DNA from: Acanthochlamys bracteata
Lineage: Eukaryota; Streptophyta; Magnoliopsida; Pandanales; Velloziaceae
Direction of reading: 5' to 3'
DNA length: 64,000 nt
NCBI GenBank assembly: GCA_019914995.1
Contig: CM034134.1
Span: forward strand, 2,684,145 to 2,748,144
The notes beneath the pieces were generated by a model that was not told the origin of the DNA, ran no database searches, and saw only the letters and a program-made list of their open reading frames with translations. The translations under genes were made by a program, and so were the position numbers. This document shows, piece by piece, positions 11,895 through 22,511 of the stretch. The number at the start of each line of letters is the position of its first letter. The first letter of the stretch is position 1.

Positions 11895-13525
11895 TCTGTC
11901 AAGCAAATTTCTCACCTCAATTCAATTTTGGGGAGAAATTGAATTGAATCTGAAATGAGATTAAATCGCAGAGAAAAAAGAAACATGTGGGGAGAAAGAA
12001 GGATTGGTGGTCAATGGCCACTGAAGAAAGGGTTAATAAATATGGTGGACGAAACAAAGATAGTAGAGGCCAGGATTAAAGTCAGGTCCCTCGATGGAAG
12101 TTCGGTCGATGATGTCTTCTAGGTTTGCTCCGGTGATTTGAACAGCTTCTGAAAAACCAGTGAGAAGGAATCGCTGAGGGGAGGGGAGGGGCAGCGAAGA
12201 GGAGACAAGCGACGTCGGGAGAGAGTGATAAATGAGCAAGAGAGTAAAGAGTATAAGAGAGTTTATAAGTGTTGTAATTATTTCTATGAACAAATATATT
12301 TTTTAACAGTATCATGAGAAAAAACCTCTGCGCTATTTTTTTTAAAAAGCATCCTTCTGATGCTTTTTTAAAAACAAATAAGCAGCTTTTGACAAAAAGC
12401 ACAATTACTAAACAAATATTTTGCTGTTTGTGCTTTTTTTAGTCAAAAGCTAAAAATAGCACATCAAGACATGCCGCCTAGAACTGAGAACAAAAATAGT
12501 AGATAATCAGCCAGCTACATCAAAACTATTTTTGTTCTATTCGCGGTGACATCTTTGAAAAAAACAAAACCAAACAAATATGAACTTAGATTCAACATCT
12601 CCATCTCAATATTATATAGCTAGAGTAATAACTCATTATAGAAAGATAATGATGAAGATACATGATAATAGAAAAGATAATGATGAAGATGGTTGTGATT
12701 TGTAAGATGATTTCTTTGTTAATGATTTTATTAGACTTTTGTTTTTATACCATTATGTGATTACTTATGATCATTACATACTGGAAGAAAAAGAAATATT
12801 TTTTATTATATATGTCACACTTCATAATAGTCCACCAAAGTAGTTCTATTGCATCTAAGGATATTCAAAGAGCAAATATTGCTATGAAATTAAAATTAAA
12901 AACAATGTTGGAATATCTGCAGAAGTAACTCAAATGAAGATGAGTGAGTTAAGTTGAAAATTAAATACAAAGTTAAAAAACTTTGTAACTAAACAATGGC
13001 ATAACAATAAATAAAATGTTGCTTTTAGTAAATATCTTTTATAGGTAGATATTTAGTCAGTACTATATTATAAATTAATCATTTGTAAAATCACATTTTA
13101 TGTTCTTCAAATTTTCAAAAAAGCAGTTAAAGATGTTCGAGGATAGAAAAGATAAACTTATTTGTATGGTATAACAACATATAAAACATAGTTGATTGTT
13201 AAAGTGTCTCCGTAGTTCACCGACATTTTAATTACATGAACTCTTGTAAAGTAAGGGTTGTTGCTTCAATACATCAAATATAATTTGGCACTATGCATGA
13301 AGACAAATATAAATTATATTGTCCTTAAATGGTATATTTTCTTGTTCAATTGACTTATATGTACTAATCATTTTAGCAGGAGGTGACAGAAAAAGCTGGT
13401 CAAAATGGTATTTGAATTTTTGAGTTAATTAGAACTTTTAATTGGTTGGCTACTTGCAAACTTAACCAAGCTTATCATGTTGACCGTTATTTCTAAATAT
13501 AACACTTTTACGCGCTACTACTGTG
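11895..13525. other. Intergenic region, no supported gene
   Basis: Possible leader of the small gene (11895-12290), then AT-rich DNA. A short hairpin-prone stretch at 12350-12460 repeats words of the type AAAAAGCA and TGCTTTTT, as in small plant MITE ends, but no duplication was found. Two overlapping minus-strand ORFs at 12033-12402 show no coding features. Confidence 0.4.
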
Positions 13526-13974
13526 CAGTGTAGTCAAGACTCGGCCCCGACCGGCCAGGTCCAACCGAAACCGGTGTCCAGCTGCCGTTCCGGGCCGAGT
13601 GACTTGCTTATTGAGTCACCGATAACAAGCCGCTGCGCATCGCCGCTGCTCCGATCGTCGCCGCTGCACGGATCCACCTGCGCAACCCTCCAATGTCGAC
13701 GAGGATGAGGATACCACCGACGGTGTCTCGGGTGTTGAAGATGAAGGCGAACTCATTGCCGAAATTTGATTTTCAGGCTTCATCCAGTTACTGAGCAGTA
13801 GAGAAATATTTCTGCGCTCGCCGCGTACGTAAACGGTGGTGATGACTAATCGTGACTACATTGCAGGAGACGGCTGTTGTCCTTGCTGTCATCATCTGAT
13901 GATCTGACGTCGTCATTAAACGATGACAGAGAGTATAAGGTTGCTTGCCGCAGAGCTTGCTTAGCTTCTTGATG

Positions 13975-14286
13975 TCAATCTTTATCGGAAGAGGCATTGG
14001 TTGTCGACGAAGGACTAGTAATGCTGAGGATCATGGTATGATCATTGCTGCTGCTGTTGATGAGCAGCTTCTTTTTTATGTGAGTGTTCCAGTACTTCTT
14101 GACGTCGTTGTCGGTTCTTTCGGGAAGGTAGGAAGATGTAGCTGCCCACCTGTTGCCTAAGAGTGCCTGGAGAAGGACGATGAGTTTCTCTTCTTGTTCA
14201 ATGAAGTAGCCTCGCTTGATCCCTGGTCTCCAGTAGTTCGTCCATCTCAGCCTGCAACTCTTGTAGTTGTGCTTTTTCTTTGTCAA
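13975..14286 (-). pseudogene. R2R3-MYB transcription factor fragment
   Basis: The 103-residue reading frame matches the end of MYB repeat 2 ([18 protein letters not shown]) and a nearly complete repeat 3 ([20 protein letters not shown], then [22 protein letters not shown]). The spacing of the repeat 3 tryptophan and the GNRWAA / RTDN / YWNTH signature are diagnostic of plant R2R3-MYB proteins. The sequence style recalls the MYB30/60/96 group, but that is a guess. The first MYB repeat is absent: sequence upstream of KSCRLRW is not MYB-like (KKKHN) and merges into a tandem repeat. Oddities are W for L in NYLRPG, K for N in DVKNYW, and no intron where many R2R3-MYB genes have one inside repeat 3. 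About 25 serine/threonine-rich residues follow the domain. It should not bind DNA as a normal R2R3 pair. Confidence 0.85.
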
Positions 14287-14301
14287 AAGCTTATTCTGCT
14301 T

Positions 14302-14432
14302 ATTAACTGTTTGTAGAAATGTCTGAGAAAAGATGTGTTGTTTACGTCTGTGTTGATCAACTGCTTCTTAACTATTTGTAGAAATGTATGAGAGAAGATG
14401 TGTTGTTTACGTTTTATGTTCAACTGTTTCTC
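14302..14432. repeat. Tandem duplication, unit about 66 bp
   Basis: Two adjacent copies (about 14302-14367 and 14368-14432) share TTAACT.TTTGTAGAAATGT and GAAGATGTGTTGTTTACGT with few differences. They lie just upstream of the MYB fragment on its strand, inside the candidate hAT-like element, and may derive from a MYB intron. Confidence 0.75.
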
Positions 14433-14542
14433 CAGCGATCTCCTCGGCGCTGCGACCAAATGGGTCAACTCGGTGACCTGTCTGGTAAACCGGTAGGACG
14501 GTGACCCGGCAATATTCCCGGGTCGAGTCTGCTTCTATGCTA

Positions 14543-16929
14543 TTGTATTGTGATAATCTTGTGTAGCATGCAGTTGATATAGGCCCTTTATATTGCTTGT
14601 GGTAGACTACCCTCCGTTGGAGGGCTTGGGCAACTAAGGGCATGACATCCCAAGAAGCTGGACAGGTAAGTTTTCATGTCTTAACTAATGCTCGTAAACC
14701 CTGTGATTAAAAAAAGCTGATAATGATCCTCTCCTTGACAATAGCTTTGACCTAGAAGGCAATCCTATGTGTAATCCAGATTGATTCCCTGTGAGTTAAC
14801 TAATTTCTTTCTTTAAAGATTTTTATTTCCTTGAACTCTGTTGTAACCGAGATTAAGAGAAATACCGCAAGTAGTTAGTTACATCTCCATATGTGCCAGT
14901 ACTAGCTAGCTGCAAAAAATCAAGTATCAACAAAAAGACCAGTTATTAGAAAAAAATGCTAATTATCTCACACTTGAAGGTTTTGATAATGTGACGTACC
15001 CTTCTCAGCTTTGCCAAAGTTACGATCAATATTTAAAAGCTAAAGTTATGATTAACATTTAATTCTACAGCATGATGGCTATATTACAAGGACAATGGCA
15101 ATACCCACTTAAAGTCCAAAATTAGGCTGGAAAAACACTCTAAATGCAGTAATTTCCAAAACGATGATGCCTTCTGAAAAGGATTTGGGACAAAAAATGT
15201 AGGATTGAGTTGACGACTAATCAGAAAAAGAAAGATCTACGAACAGCACTAATAGAAATGATGGACCTTTAGTGCCATTAACTTCAATGGTAAGAGTATT
15301 AAATATATTATCAGAAAAGAAGTTTCAAAGTCTGTTGCCTCTGAATCAAATCAGCGAAACCAATCTCAAAAGCCTTACTGTAAGATCCGAGGTACTTAAA
15401 ATCAAGTTGGCAACCCGCCTCAGCACCTACATGCAAACTCCAAGGTGTTATGCGTTATATTTATAATAAGAAATAAAGGATATGGAATCACGACAAAAGA
15501 CAGATCAGCAATTGTTTCACACTCGGGTTTTTAGTCCCCTACCATGGCAGCAGCCAAATGTGTTTTTGAAAATATTTTCCATGACTTCCTCTTATGTCAT
15601 CGACTACTCAGTTTCTCATGATTCTTCAAACATTTGGGTTATCCTTCCTACAATTTATAAAAAATCATTATAACAGTATTAGTAATGCATAAATTATTCT
15701 AATGTTAATTAGTAATGCCAATTTGTTATAATGACATTAAACTATTACGAATAGAAGTAGAAGCATGCTATGCTAGCATAGAATAGAAGTCCCGAATGAA
15801 AACGACTTTCCTAGGATGAGCTTTAAGGGCACAGTAGAAAGAGCTTATTCGTCAATAACAAGCCTTTCTTCATATATAGTTGCTTCGAGTCATTTTGAAC
15901 TCCAGCCCCTTATGGTTTTCCCTTTCCTTGTAGTATATGCTCTCTGGTAAATGCCTCATCTCGCTCACTCTATACGTTTTTTAAAGAGGTATACGAATAC
16001 ATAAATACACATCTTTCTACATTTCAATTTATTTACCCTAAAATGAAAGATGCTTGCTTTGCTTTTAGTTCCACAGCGTTTGAAATGGAGTTGTTTACTG
16101 AAGATGAAACAATAATTTAATAGATTCGAAACCTCATTTTATACTGGATAAGTATGATATATATTACTTTACACTTATCATCCATATAGGAATATCAAAC
16201 ATATTGCATAGTGTCGCTCAATCAGCAAGTCTCCCATTCTTCTTAAAATCATTTAGTGGGTTAGCCCAACCTGCCTTCCCACGTCCCATTACATTATAGT
16301 GATGATGAGACCTATATCTCCAGCGCTTATATATTGCTTCCCCTACATCGTGTAAGTAATGTTTAATCCAATTTTTAAAATTGATCTAGAAATATTCCTT
16401 CACACAAATAAAGTATAAATTCGAATTAGTAAACAACATATAAATAAATAATCTACCGTTCAATATCGTAACACCGCTAGTCGTGAGTATATCTCCTTCC
16501 CAACTTCCTATTTGTTTGTCTCTATCTAAGCCCATCCTTCACTGTCAACCAGTGGAAAGGAGGGAACCAATATCCCGTACTCTCTTGAAAGCCACCCCTA
16601 CAGCTCTTCGGTGGGCTTACCGTTGGGATTAAATTGTATGATAATATTTTCGAACCTCTCCTTCTAAGTGTATAGCTTCCATCTATACGCCACTTTACAT
16701 CTATATTAAAAAATTTAAACGTTAACAAAATTAAACTTACCAGTATTGCAAATTGGTTTACCTGCAAAGGATCCCCACACCTATGATTGCATATCTAAAA
16801 ACACATTTGGCTACTGCCATGGTGTATCACGATTAGTATTTGAAATGAACAGAGAAGGGGTGGATTGTGTGGAACATTATGATGACTCTACTGCGGCATG
16901 GAGCCACCAAGGCTGAGTAGGCTCAATAA
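14543..16929. other. Intergenic region, no supported gene
   Basis: No complete gene. ATGACATCCCAAGAAGCTGG followed by ACAGGTAAGT at 14641-14670 looks like a short first exon with a donor site, but nothing downstream continues it. A minus-strand ORF at 16522-16767 ends with a stretch rich in W, F and P (GGFQESTGYWFPPFHWL) that could be a relic of an unidentified protein. Bases 16925-16929 (AATAA) are the left target duplication of gypsy element A. Confidence 0.35.
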
Positions 16930-17169
16930 TGTCACACCAAAATTGTCCCAACAGACTCAAAATGACAGGTTCCAAAATTTATATAAAATTTTGACAGCAC
17001 CTTACCTAAAACTCAATGGAGTAAATACAACTTTGACATATAGTAATCTGAAAACATTCATATCAATAATAATTGATAGTACTATCAAAATAAAACACAA
17101 CAACTGGCTGCTGCCAGCCAACTTACTATATTACAAAATAAAGATATACCCAAAACAAAACAACCAAAC
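16930..17169 (-). repeat. Gypsy A left (3') LTR, outer segment
   Basis: Matches the start of the right LTR (27637 onward) through ACACCAAAATTGTCCCAAC and GACATATAGTAATCTGAAAA. It lacks about 20 bp near the tip (CCCTATCTAGGGCATAACA in the right copy). It is cut at 17169 by copia copy 1. Confidence 0.9.
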
Positions 17170-18603
17170 TGTTAGGTTTTTCTGTAAGATTAACTCAAGA
17201 TGGGAGGGGTGAATTGAGTTAGTCAATAAAAATTTTCGTCAAGCTTAGTTATCCTACTAGTAGCAGGCTTACAGCCGGCTGTGTCAATTCTGTAACCTGC
17301 AGACAGAGAGAGTTAGAGTGTTTACTGACATATGTAAAAAAAATAGTACTCAGGATATTTAACGTGGTTCGGCAAACCCCTTTTCCTACATCCACGGTCG
17401 CTCTATCAACAGAGCCAAAGCTTCACTAAACCTTTAATAAGCTACAAATACACCAAGAACAAAGTGCCTCACTAAGCACACTTACTCTTACCAGATTTCT
17501 TCACCAAGACAACCCTTAACAGCCTACTAGACACACCTGTCCTTCTGGTTAATTTGCTAGCTCTATTACAAGGTCTAAGAACTTCCACAAAGCTCCACCT
17601 GAGCTTTCTTTCCCGGTGCCCGCAGCACCACCTTCACAAAGTCAGTAATAGGTTACAAGAAAATAAATAGAAATTGAGCACAAGATCTATCTCATGAAGG
17701 TTATGTGTTCATGAAGTGTTTCTAATGAGATGATCAGAGAGGTTGCTGAGAGAGATTTTTTCAGTATGATCAGCAGCAAGATTTTTGTTGTTTGCGTAGA
17801 GTAGTGTTCTTGTATGTCTCTGTTTTTCTTTTATACTCTCGCATTTTCTTTGTTGCTCTGTCTCCCTTTCTATAGTGTTTCGTCTCTATGCAGGAACCGT
17901 TGAAGAACGTTGCCGTTGGCGCTCTTTTTCATTGGTGGTTCTTCATGTCAGAGAGAGCAGTTTTACCCAGCGGTTAATCAACCGCTCCCTTGATTGCTTT
18001 CGGCTGTCTTTGTGCAATGTCTCCATGGCATTAAATGCATTGTAAAAATTTGAATTTACCGCTAGTGGTTATGAGCTTGTTTTAGCTAAGTTGCTGTCTG
18101 AAATAGAAGAGCTGATTTGGCTTGTCTATATTTAATGCATCCCAGGTTGACTGCTTGATTTGATTAAAGATCTTGACTTGTATAATGTGCTTTCTTCCCT
18201 TGATTATAGAGCTTTTTCTTTCTGTGAAAAAGGAAGATGATTTTTTCTCGTTGTAGATTTTCTATTTGAATTGCTTCAGTGCGTTCTGAGTCTAGAGAAT
18301 TTTTGAAGCAAGAAAAATTTTGTTGCCGTTGAACCCAAAGCTCTGTTTCGAAATAGAGAAGTCTTCTTATGCTTCAGTGGTTAAGCAGCTGACTGTAATG
18401 TGACTATGACATCCTCTGTTCCGTATGCTGTTTAATTTGTAGAGGCATAACAGTTGGCTGCATGATGGCTGTTATTGTCTGCTGTAAATAAAATGATCTT
18501 TATTTGTCTAATCCTGCAGAACTTGATTTCAGATTATTAGTTTAATATAAATTATAGTTCTTAATTCTTTGTTATCATCAAAATTATCTTCATAGTTCCA
18601 ACA
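17170..18603 (-). repeat. Copia copy 1, 3' LTR (1434 bp)
   Basis: Runs from TGTTAGGTTT to GTTCCAACA, with TG...CA termini. It matches the opening part of the 5' LTR at 22512-22856 and the LTR of copy 3 (opposite strand, 50396-51838). The inner end abuts the polypurine tract at 18604. Confidence 0.92.
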
Positions 18604-18617
18604 ATCTCCCCCTTTTT
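18604..18617 (-). promoter_or_regulatory. Polypurine tract of copia copy 1
   Basis: Read on the minus strand: AAAAAGGGGGAGAT immediately before the 3' LTR, preceded by GTCATCATC. This is the plus-strand DNA primer site for reverse transcription. Confidence 0.9.
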
Positions 18618-19057
18618 GATGATGACAAATAAATTAAGAATTATTGATTATGTTTTCACAAGCCATCATTTGGATTGAAAATTGCCATATCTGTTCATGA
18701 CTCCCCCTCAAATGGTGCATCTATTTTACTTACCTGTGCATGACTCATGGCTCCCCCTCAATTTGAGCCATTATTTTTGTATGCTATCATGCAACAGCAA
18801 TAATTCTTTCTCCTCATTTTTCTCCCCTTTTTGTCATCTCAAAAAGTTGATATAAAATGTAACACAGCTAAAAAAACTTAACATGACAGCACTGTCAGGA
18901 TAGGCAAAAGATGATCAAATAGTTATAACAAGAAGTTCAACCATTCATTCAAGCATAGCAAATGATAAGTAGTACGTCAAGGCAGTGGTAAACAAATATC
19001 CAAATATAGAGATTAAAGAAGTAGTAAGTAAATAAGCTAAGCCTAATCAAAGTTTAA

Positions 19058-19933
19058 CTAAATGTTTTTGCGCCTAGAGGATGTTCTACAGCCAGGAGGT
19101 CGAGGGCGTTGATGCTTAGGTTTTGCTGCAGAGGATTGAGGAAGTATCACTATATCCTCATTAAGAAAGGCTTGGGTGCTGGAGGCTGATTTATGAGCCT
19201 TGCGTTTAGGGGGTAAGCTAGGAATGTTTGAGTGTGCCGATGGAGGGTCAGAGACAAGAGGTTCTGTGGTGAGGGGTTCACAAGGTATTTCTGGTGGAGC
19301 TTTAGATTGAGTCTCTATTGGGGGCTCTTGGGATGAGGGTTCCTCCTGCAGAGGGGCTGCATAGATGGTAATGGATAGTAGCTCAGCTCCTTGGTCCGGT
19401 TCTCCAGTGGCTGCTTCAGCTGTGTACTCAGTAGGTGACTCCAAATTGATCTCAATCCCGTTCACCATTGTCTGAACAGAGGAGTTTCCGGTGGAATGGA
19501 GGTTGGCATAGAATACTCTGACGCATTCCTCTGAGAATTCCTTCGGCCAATCGTTGAATCCCAGCCAGCCTTGCGCCTCAAAGAGTTCGTCCACATCAAG
19601 CCCAAAGTAATTAAAGTCGTCAAAGTTTATGCTTGCCGGAGTCAGGATCGAAATTGCTAGCTGCCGACTAAATATTTTTAGAGCATCATTTTTATATGCC
19701 AGAAAGTAAACCCAAAAAAAACGAGAGTAATCATCTACAATTACTAAGCAGTAATACTTACCTCCCAAACTTGCTGTCCTTGATGGTCCAAACAGATCTA
19801 TGTGTAGTAATTGTAATGGCTGACTGGTTGTTATCACCTGCTTGTGTTTGAATGATGACTTCACTTGTTTCCCTTTAGCGCAGGCATCACATAGTTCATC
19901 CAAACTATAGTTTCCTTCAGGCAGACCCTTCAC
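19058..19933 (-). CDS. Integrase N-part fused to a 'putative plant transposon protein' ORF (copia copy 1)
   Basis: Open frame of 291 residues. Residues 1-35 are the end of the GAG-pre-integrase zinc region (LDELCDACAKGKQ). About 36-87 are the start of the integrase core (QLLHIDLFGPSRTASLGGKY, VDDYSRFFWVYF) up to KNDALKIF. At about residue 88 it switches without a stop to SRQLAISILTPASINFDDFN, then FGLDVDELFEAQGW, VRVFYANL and MVNGIEINLES. That section resembles the plant family Pfam calls putative plant transposon protein (Transposase_32, from memory). The C-terminal 130 residues are proline/serine-rich and end in basic residues. The second and third integrase catalytic residues (D and E) are missing. 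Copy 2 holds both parts complete and separate, so this fusion arose by internal deletion. Confidence 0.8.
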   Translation of the reverse strand: MKGLPEGNYSLDELCDACAKGKQVKSSFKHKQVITTSQPLQLLHIDLFGPSRTASLGGKYYCLVIVDDYSRFFWVYFLAYKNDALKIFSRQLAISILTPASINFDDFNYFGLDVDELFEAQGWLGFNDWPKEFSEECVRVFYANLHSTGNSSVQTMVNGIEINLESPTEYTAEAATGEPDQGAELLSITIYAAPLQEEPSSQEPPIETQSKAPPEIPCEPLTTEPLVSDPPSAHSNIPSLPPKRKAHKSASSTQAFLNEDIVILPQSSAAKPKHQRPRPPGCRTSSRRKNI

Positions 19934-20439
19934 TAATTTTAGCTTAGACAGTTTTGATAGTATCTTGATGTTGCAGTGTCCTAAGCGTCTATGCTAGAGC
20001 CAGCTGCTTTTCTGCTGGCTTGCTACTAAACAAATTTTGTGGTTAGGGAGATTATCAATATAAAGCACATAAACATTACCTTCCCTTTTTCTATTTAATA
20101 TTTCTTCTCCGGATGACAAGTTAACAATTGAGCAACAGTGATTATCAAAGTTGACCTTGAACTCATTATCACATAGTTGATTTATGCTTATTAGGTTATG
20201 TTTTAATCCTTTAACATAAAGAACATTTTCTATGCAAAGAGATGAGGGATTACCTATTTTTCCTACACCTATTACTTTGCACTTACTGTTGTCACCAAGT
20301 ATTACATTTCCACCGAATTATTTTTGCAAACTGCTGAAGCATTTTTCATTTCCTGTCATATGTCTTGAGCACCCGCTTTCCAAATACCATTTACTATATT
20401 TCAGTCGGGTTAGCTCCTCTCCTTCCTGCAAAAAAAATT
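19934..20439 (-). pseudogene. Copia copy 1 protease and GAG-pre-integrase region
   Basis: Between gag and the integrase fusion the minus strand still reads as copia protease. The active-site motif at about 20369-20390 is WYLESGCSRHMTGN, where copia proteases have WYLDSGCSRHMTG: the catalytic Asp codon is Glu (GAA). It continues as NVILGDNSKCKVIGVGKIG and LKHNLISINQLCDNEFKV, typical of the family. Stops are present after FSSLQK and at 19994-19996, where TAG replaces the Trp codon of LWHRRLGH. The region is non-functional as read. Confidence 0.75.
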
Positions 20440-21432
20440 TTAGTGCTTAGGTACCCAAATTTCTTTGGGTCCTAGAGAGTTAATACTGTTAAATGTTTCT
20501 TTTGGAACCCATATCATTTTTATTTTATTGGTGTTCTTTTTATACCAGCAAGAATTAATATTATGACCTTTTCTATCACAATGAAAACATTTAATAAAAT
20601 GTGTTGTGGAATAAAACTTATTGTCTGTGTATGCTTTGGGCATCGAAATTTTGTTTTGTATCCTTACTGTCATCATACCTGTGTTGCTGGTAGAGGGCTG
20701 ACCATAACTTGAGATTTGTTTACCAGTTGCCTTAGATGTTAGTACAAATTCTAATCCTTCTTTTCTGTATGTGCTGCGTTGGGCTCCCAGTATTGCATCA
20801 AGTCTATCTTTTCCTTTTACAAATTTAGCTAGTGAAGCTTCTAGGTCGAGATTCTTGCTTTGCAGGCTTTTGTTTTCTTGAAGCAGTTTTTGATTTTCTT
20901 CCTTCAGCTTACTCTCTTTCACGTGCATATTAGTATAATCAGTCATAAATGGCTTGAGATCTGGTATGGTGGGATATGACAGTCTATCCACTTCTCGACT
21001 CAGTGCTTCATTCAGCTCCTCAAGTTCAGCAATTTTCTTTATCATGTCTATACTTGAGCTTTCTGTGCGGCTTGTTAGTTCTCCAGTCTTACATTCATTT
21101 AGTTTTACATGTAGCTTTTCATTTATTTGTATCAGACGTTTATTTTCAATATGTAGTGCACATAGTTTATAGTTTATATGGTCATAATCTGCATGCAGTG
21201 TGTATTTTATGGCATCAGTCTTGTCCTCTAAAGCATTTTTTAGTGTAAGTATTTTTTTCTTTAGATATTCGTTTTCATCCTTAAATTTATGCATGCATAC
21301 TTTCATAGTTTTGCAGTCAGTTTTAGCATGTAGATATTTTGCATATAGTTCATCAAATACGTCTTGTAGGTGTTCATTAGAGTCATCATAGTTTGTAGAG
21401 TTTACCTCATTGGCATCTTCATGATCTGCCAT
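20440..21432 (-). pseudogene. Copia copy 1 gag, C-terminal coiled-coil part
   Basis: 330-residue open frame directly continuing the upstream gag frame (22449-21484) across a single stop (TAA at about 21480-21482; copy 3 has a sense codon there). Long heptad-like stretches rich in K, E and L (ENEYLKKKILTLKNALEDK; KESKLKEENQKLLQENKSLQ) predict coiled coils. A second zinc knuckle, CFHCDRKGHNINSC, is followed by basic residues and a WVPK motif repeated twice. This extended gag with a late zinc knuckle is seen in SIRE-type copia elements. Gag builds the virus-like particle. Confidence 0.8.
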
Positions 21433-21483
21433 CAGACATAGATTGCTTTCTTCATTCTTTTCTGTCTCAGTCTGACTGTCTTC

Positions 21484-22449
21484 TTATGAGCTTTCATCTT
21501 CATCGCTCCGGGCTGCCATAGCTCGTTTCCTTCTTATGTATTTGTATTTCGATCTTTTGAGCAAGGGACATTCGTTCTTGAAATGTCCTGGTTTGTTGCA
21601 GTTGAAGCAATTTGTATCTTGTCTGTTTTCTCCTCTATTGGTTCTTCCAATACCCCTTCTTTTTCTAAACTTGTTTCTTCTGAGAAAACTTTTAAATTTA
21701 CAGGTTAAAAGTGCAATATCTTCATCAAAGGAGGAATCACTTACCTGCTGGTCATTTATTTTTAATGCAATCCCTTCCGGACGTTCATCAGATTTCTTTA
21801 GTGACAGTTCTTTGGCCATCAGTTTGCCAATTAGTTCATCCAGAGACATTTGAGGAAAAGTTGGATTTTCTTCTATGGCATCTACCTTTGATCCAAAGGT
21901 TGGCAGCACAGCTCTTAATATTTTCCATTTCAGCTCTTCGGGTTTGAGAACTTTTTCTACATTCTTCAGAGGATTTGTGATGTTAGTAAATCTAGTAAAC
22001 ATCTGAGTAATGGACTCACCTCGATTCATCTTGAAGTTTTCATACTCATGCATGAGTAGGTTTACTCTGGTTTCTTTGACTTGTGTGGTTCCTTCATGTG
22101 TTACCTCTAGCTGATCCCATATTGCTTTGGCAGTGTTGCAAGCGCTGATTCTGTTGAACTCAATTGGATCTAGTGCACAGTAGAGAAGGTTCATGATTCT
22201 GTCATTCATTGATATAAGCTTGTTATCTTCATCATTGTATTCACGTTCTGCCTTTGGAATGCGTATTCCATCTGGGCCTACTTTAGTTGGCACGATTGGT
22301 CCATCTCGTATGATCTTCCATAGTGTGAAGTCTTGTGCTCGAATGAAGATTGTCATTTTGGTTTTCCAGTAGCCATAGTTTGTTCCATCAAAGAGTGGCG
22401 GTCTGTTGGAGGATCTACCTTTAAAAGCTATGGGAATAATGTTAGCCAT
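21484..22449 (-). CDS. Copia copy 1 gag, N-terminal part (UBN2-like)
   Basis: 321-residue open frame starting MANIIPIAFKGRSSNRPPLF at 22449, about 60 bp downstream (in element sense) of the primer site. The copia gag core (UBN2 family) follows: DGTNYGYWKTKMTIFIRAQD, IWDQLEVTHEGTTQVKETRV, MFTRFTNITNPLKN. The first zinc knuckle, CFNCNKPGHFKNECP, is at about residues 283-297 after a basic stretch. The frame ends at an in-frame stop where copies 2 and 3 read on, so the product is a shortened gag. Role: RNA binding and particle assembly. Confidence 0.88.
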   Translation of the reverse strand: MANIIPIAFKGRSSNRPPLFDGTNYGYWKTKMTIFIRAQDFTLWKIIRDGPIVPTKVGPDGIRIPKAEREYNDEDNKLISMNDRIMNLLYCALDPIEFNRISACNTAKAIWDQLEVTHEGTTQVKETRVNLLMHEYENFKMNRGESITQMFTRFTNITNPLKNVEKVLKPEELKWKILRAVLPTFGSKVDAIEENPTFPQMSLDELIGKLMAKELSLKKSDERPEGIALKINDQQVSDSSFDEDIALLTCKFKSFLRRNKFRKRRGIGRTNRGENRQDTNCFNCNKPGHFKNECPLLKRSKYKYIRRKRAMAARSDEDESS

Positions 22450-22497
22450 AAGGATCTTTTACATCAAGGTTGTTAGACCTTTGCTTTTAGGAGGCCT

Positions 22498-22509
22498 GCT
22501 CTGATACCA
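22498..22509 (-). promoter_or_regulatory. Primer binding site (tRNA-Met type) of copia copy 1
   Basis: Minus strand TGGTATCAGAGC, complementary to the 3' end of plant initiator tRNA-Met, two bases inside the 5' LTR. Confidence 0.92.
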
Positions 22510-22511
22510 AT

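Larger units (their letters stand above)
13526..14542. mobile_element. hAT-like element enclosing a MYB fragment (candidate gene capture)
   Basis: The left end reads CAGTGTAGTCAAGACTCGGC. On the minus strand the right end reads TAGCATAGAAGCAGACTCGA. Both continue into GC-rich CCGGGTC / ACCGGT / CCAG blocks that match in the same order for about 80 bp. Flanking 8-mers CTACTGTG and GTATTGTG agree at six of eight positions. GC content jumps at both borders. The cargo is an R2R3-MYB fragment on the minus strand. Termini and target duplication are imperfect, so the element is a candidate only. Confidence 0.45.

Noticed and set aside
12350-12460. Small MITE suggested by AAAAGCA / TGCTTTTT words
   Set aside because: No target duplication and no clear termini; could be simple A/T-rich hairpins.
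13788-14160. ORFs overlapping the MYB fragment on both strands
   Set aside because: Frames other than 13975-14286 (-) lack any MYB residues; the plus-strand ORF at 13945 is its shadow.
20954-21947. Plus-strand ORFs of 63-105 residues
   Set aside because: Antisense shadows of the copia gag; the S/F/L-rich composition is the complement of its coiled-coil codons. The same holds for 36270-37123 and 52516-53496.
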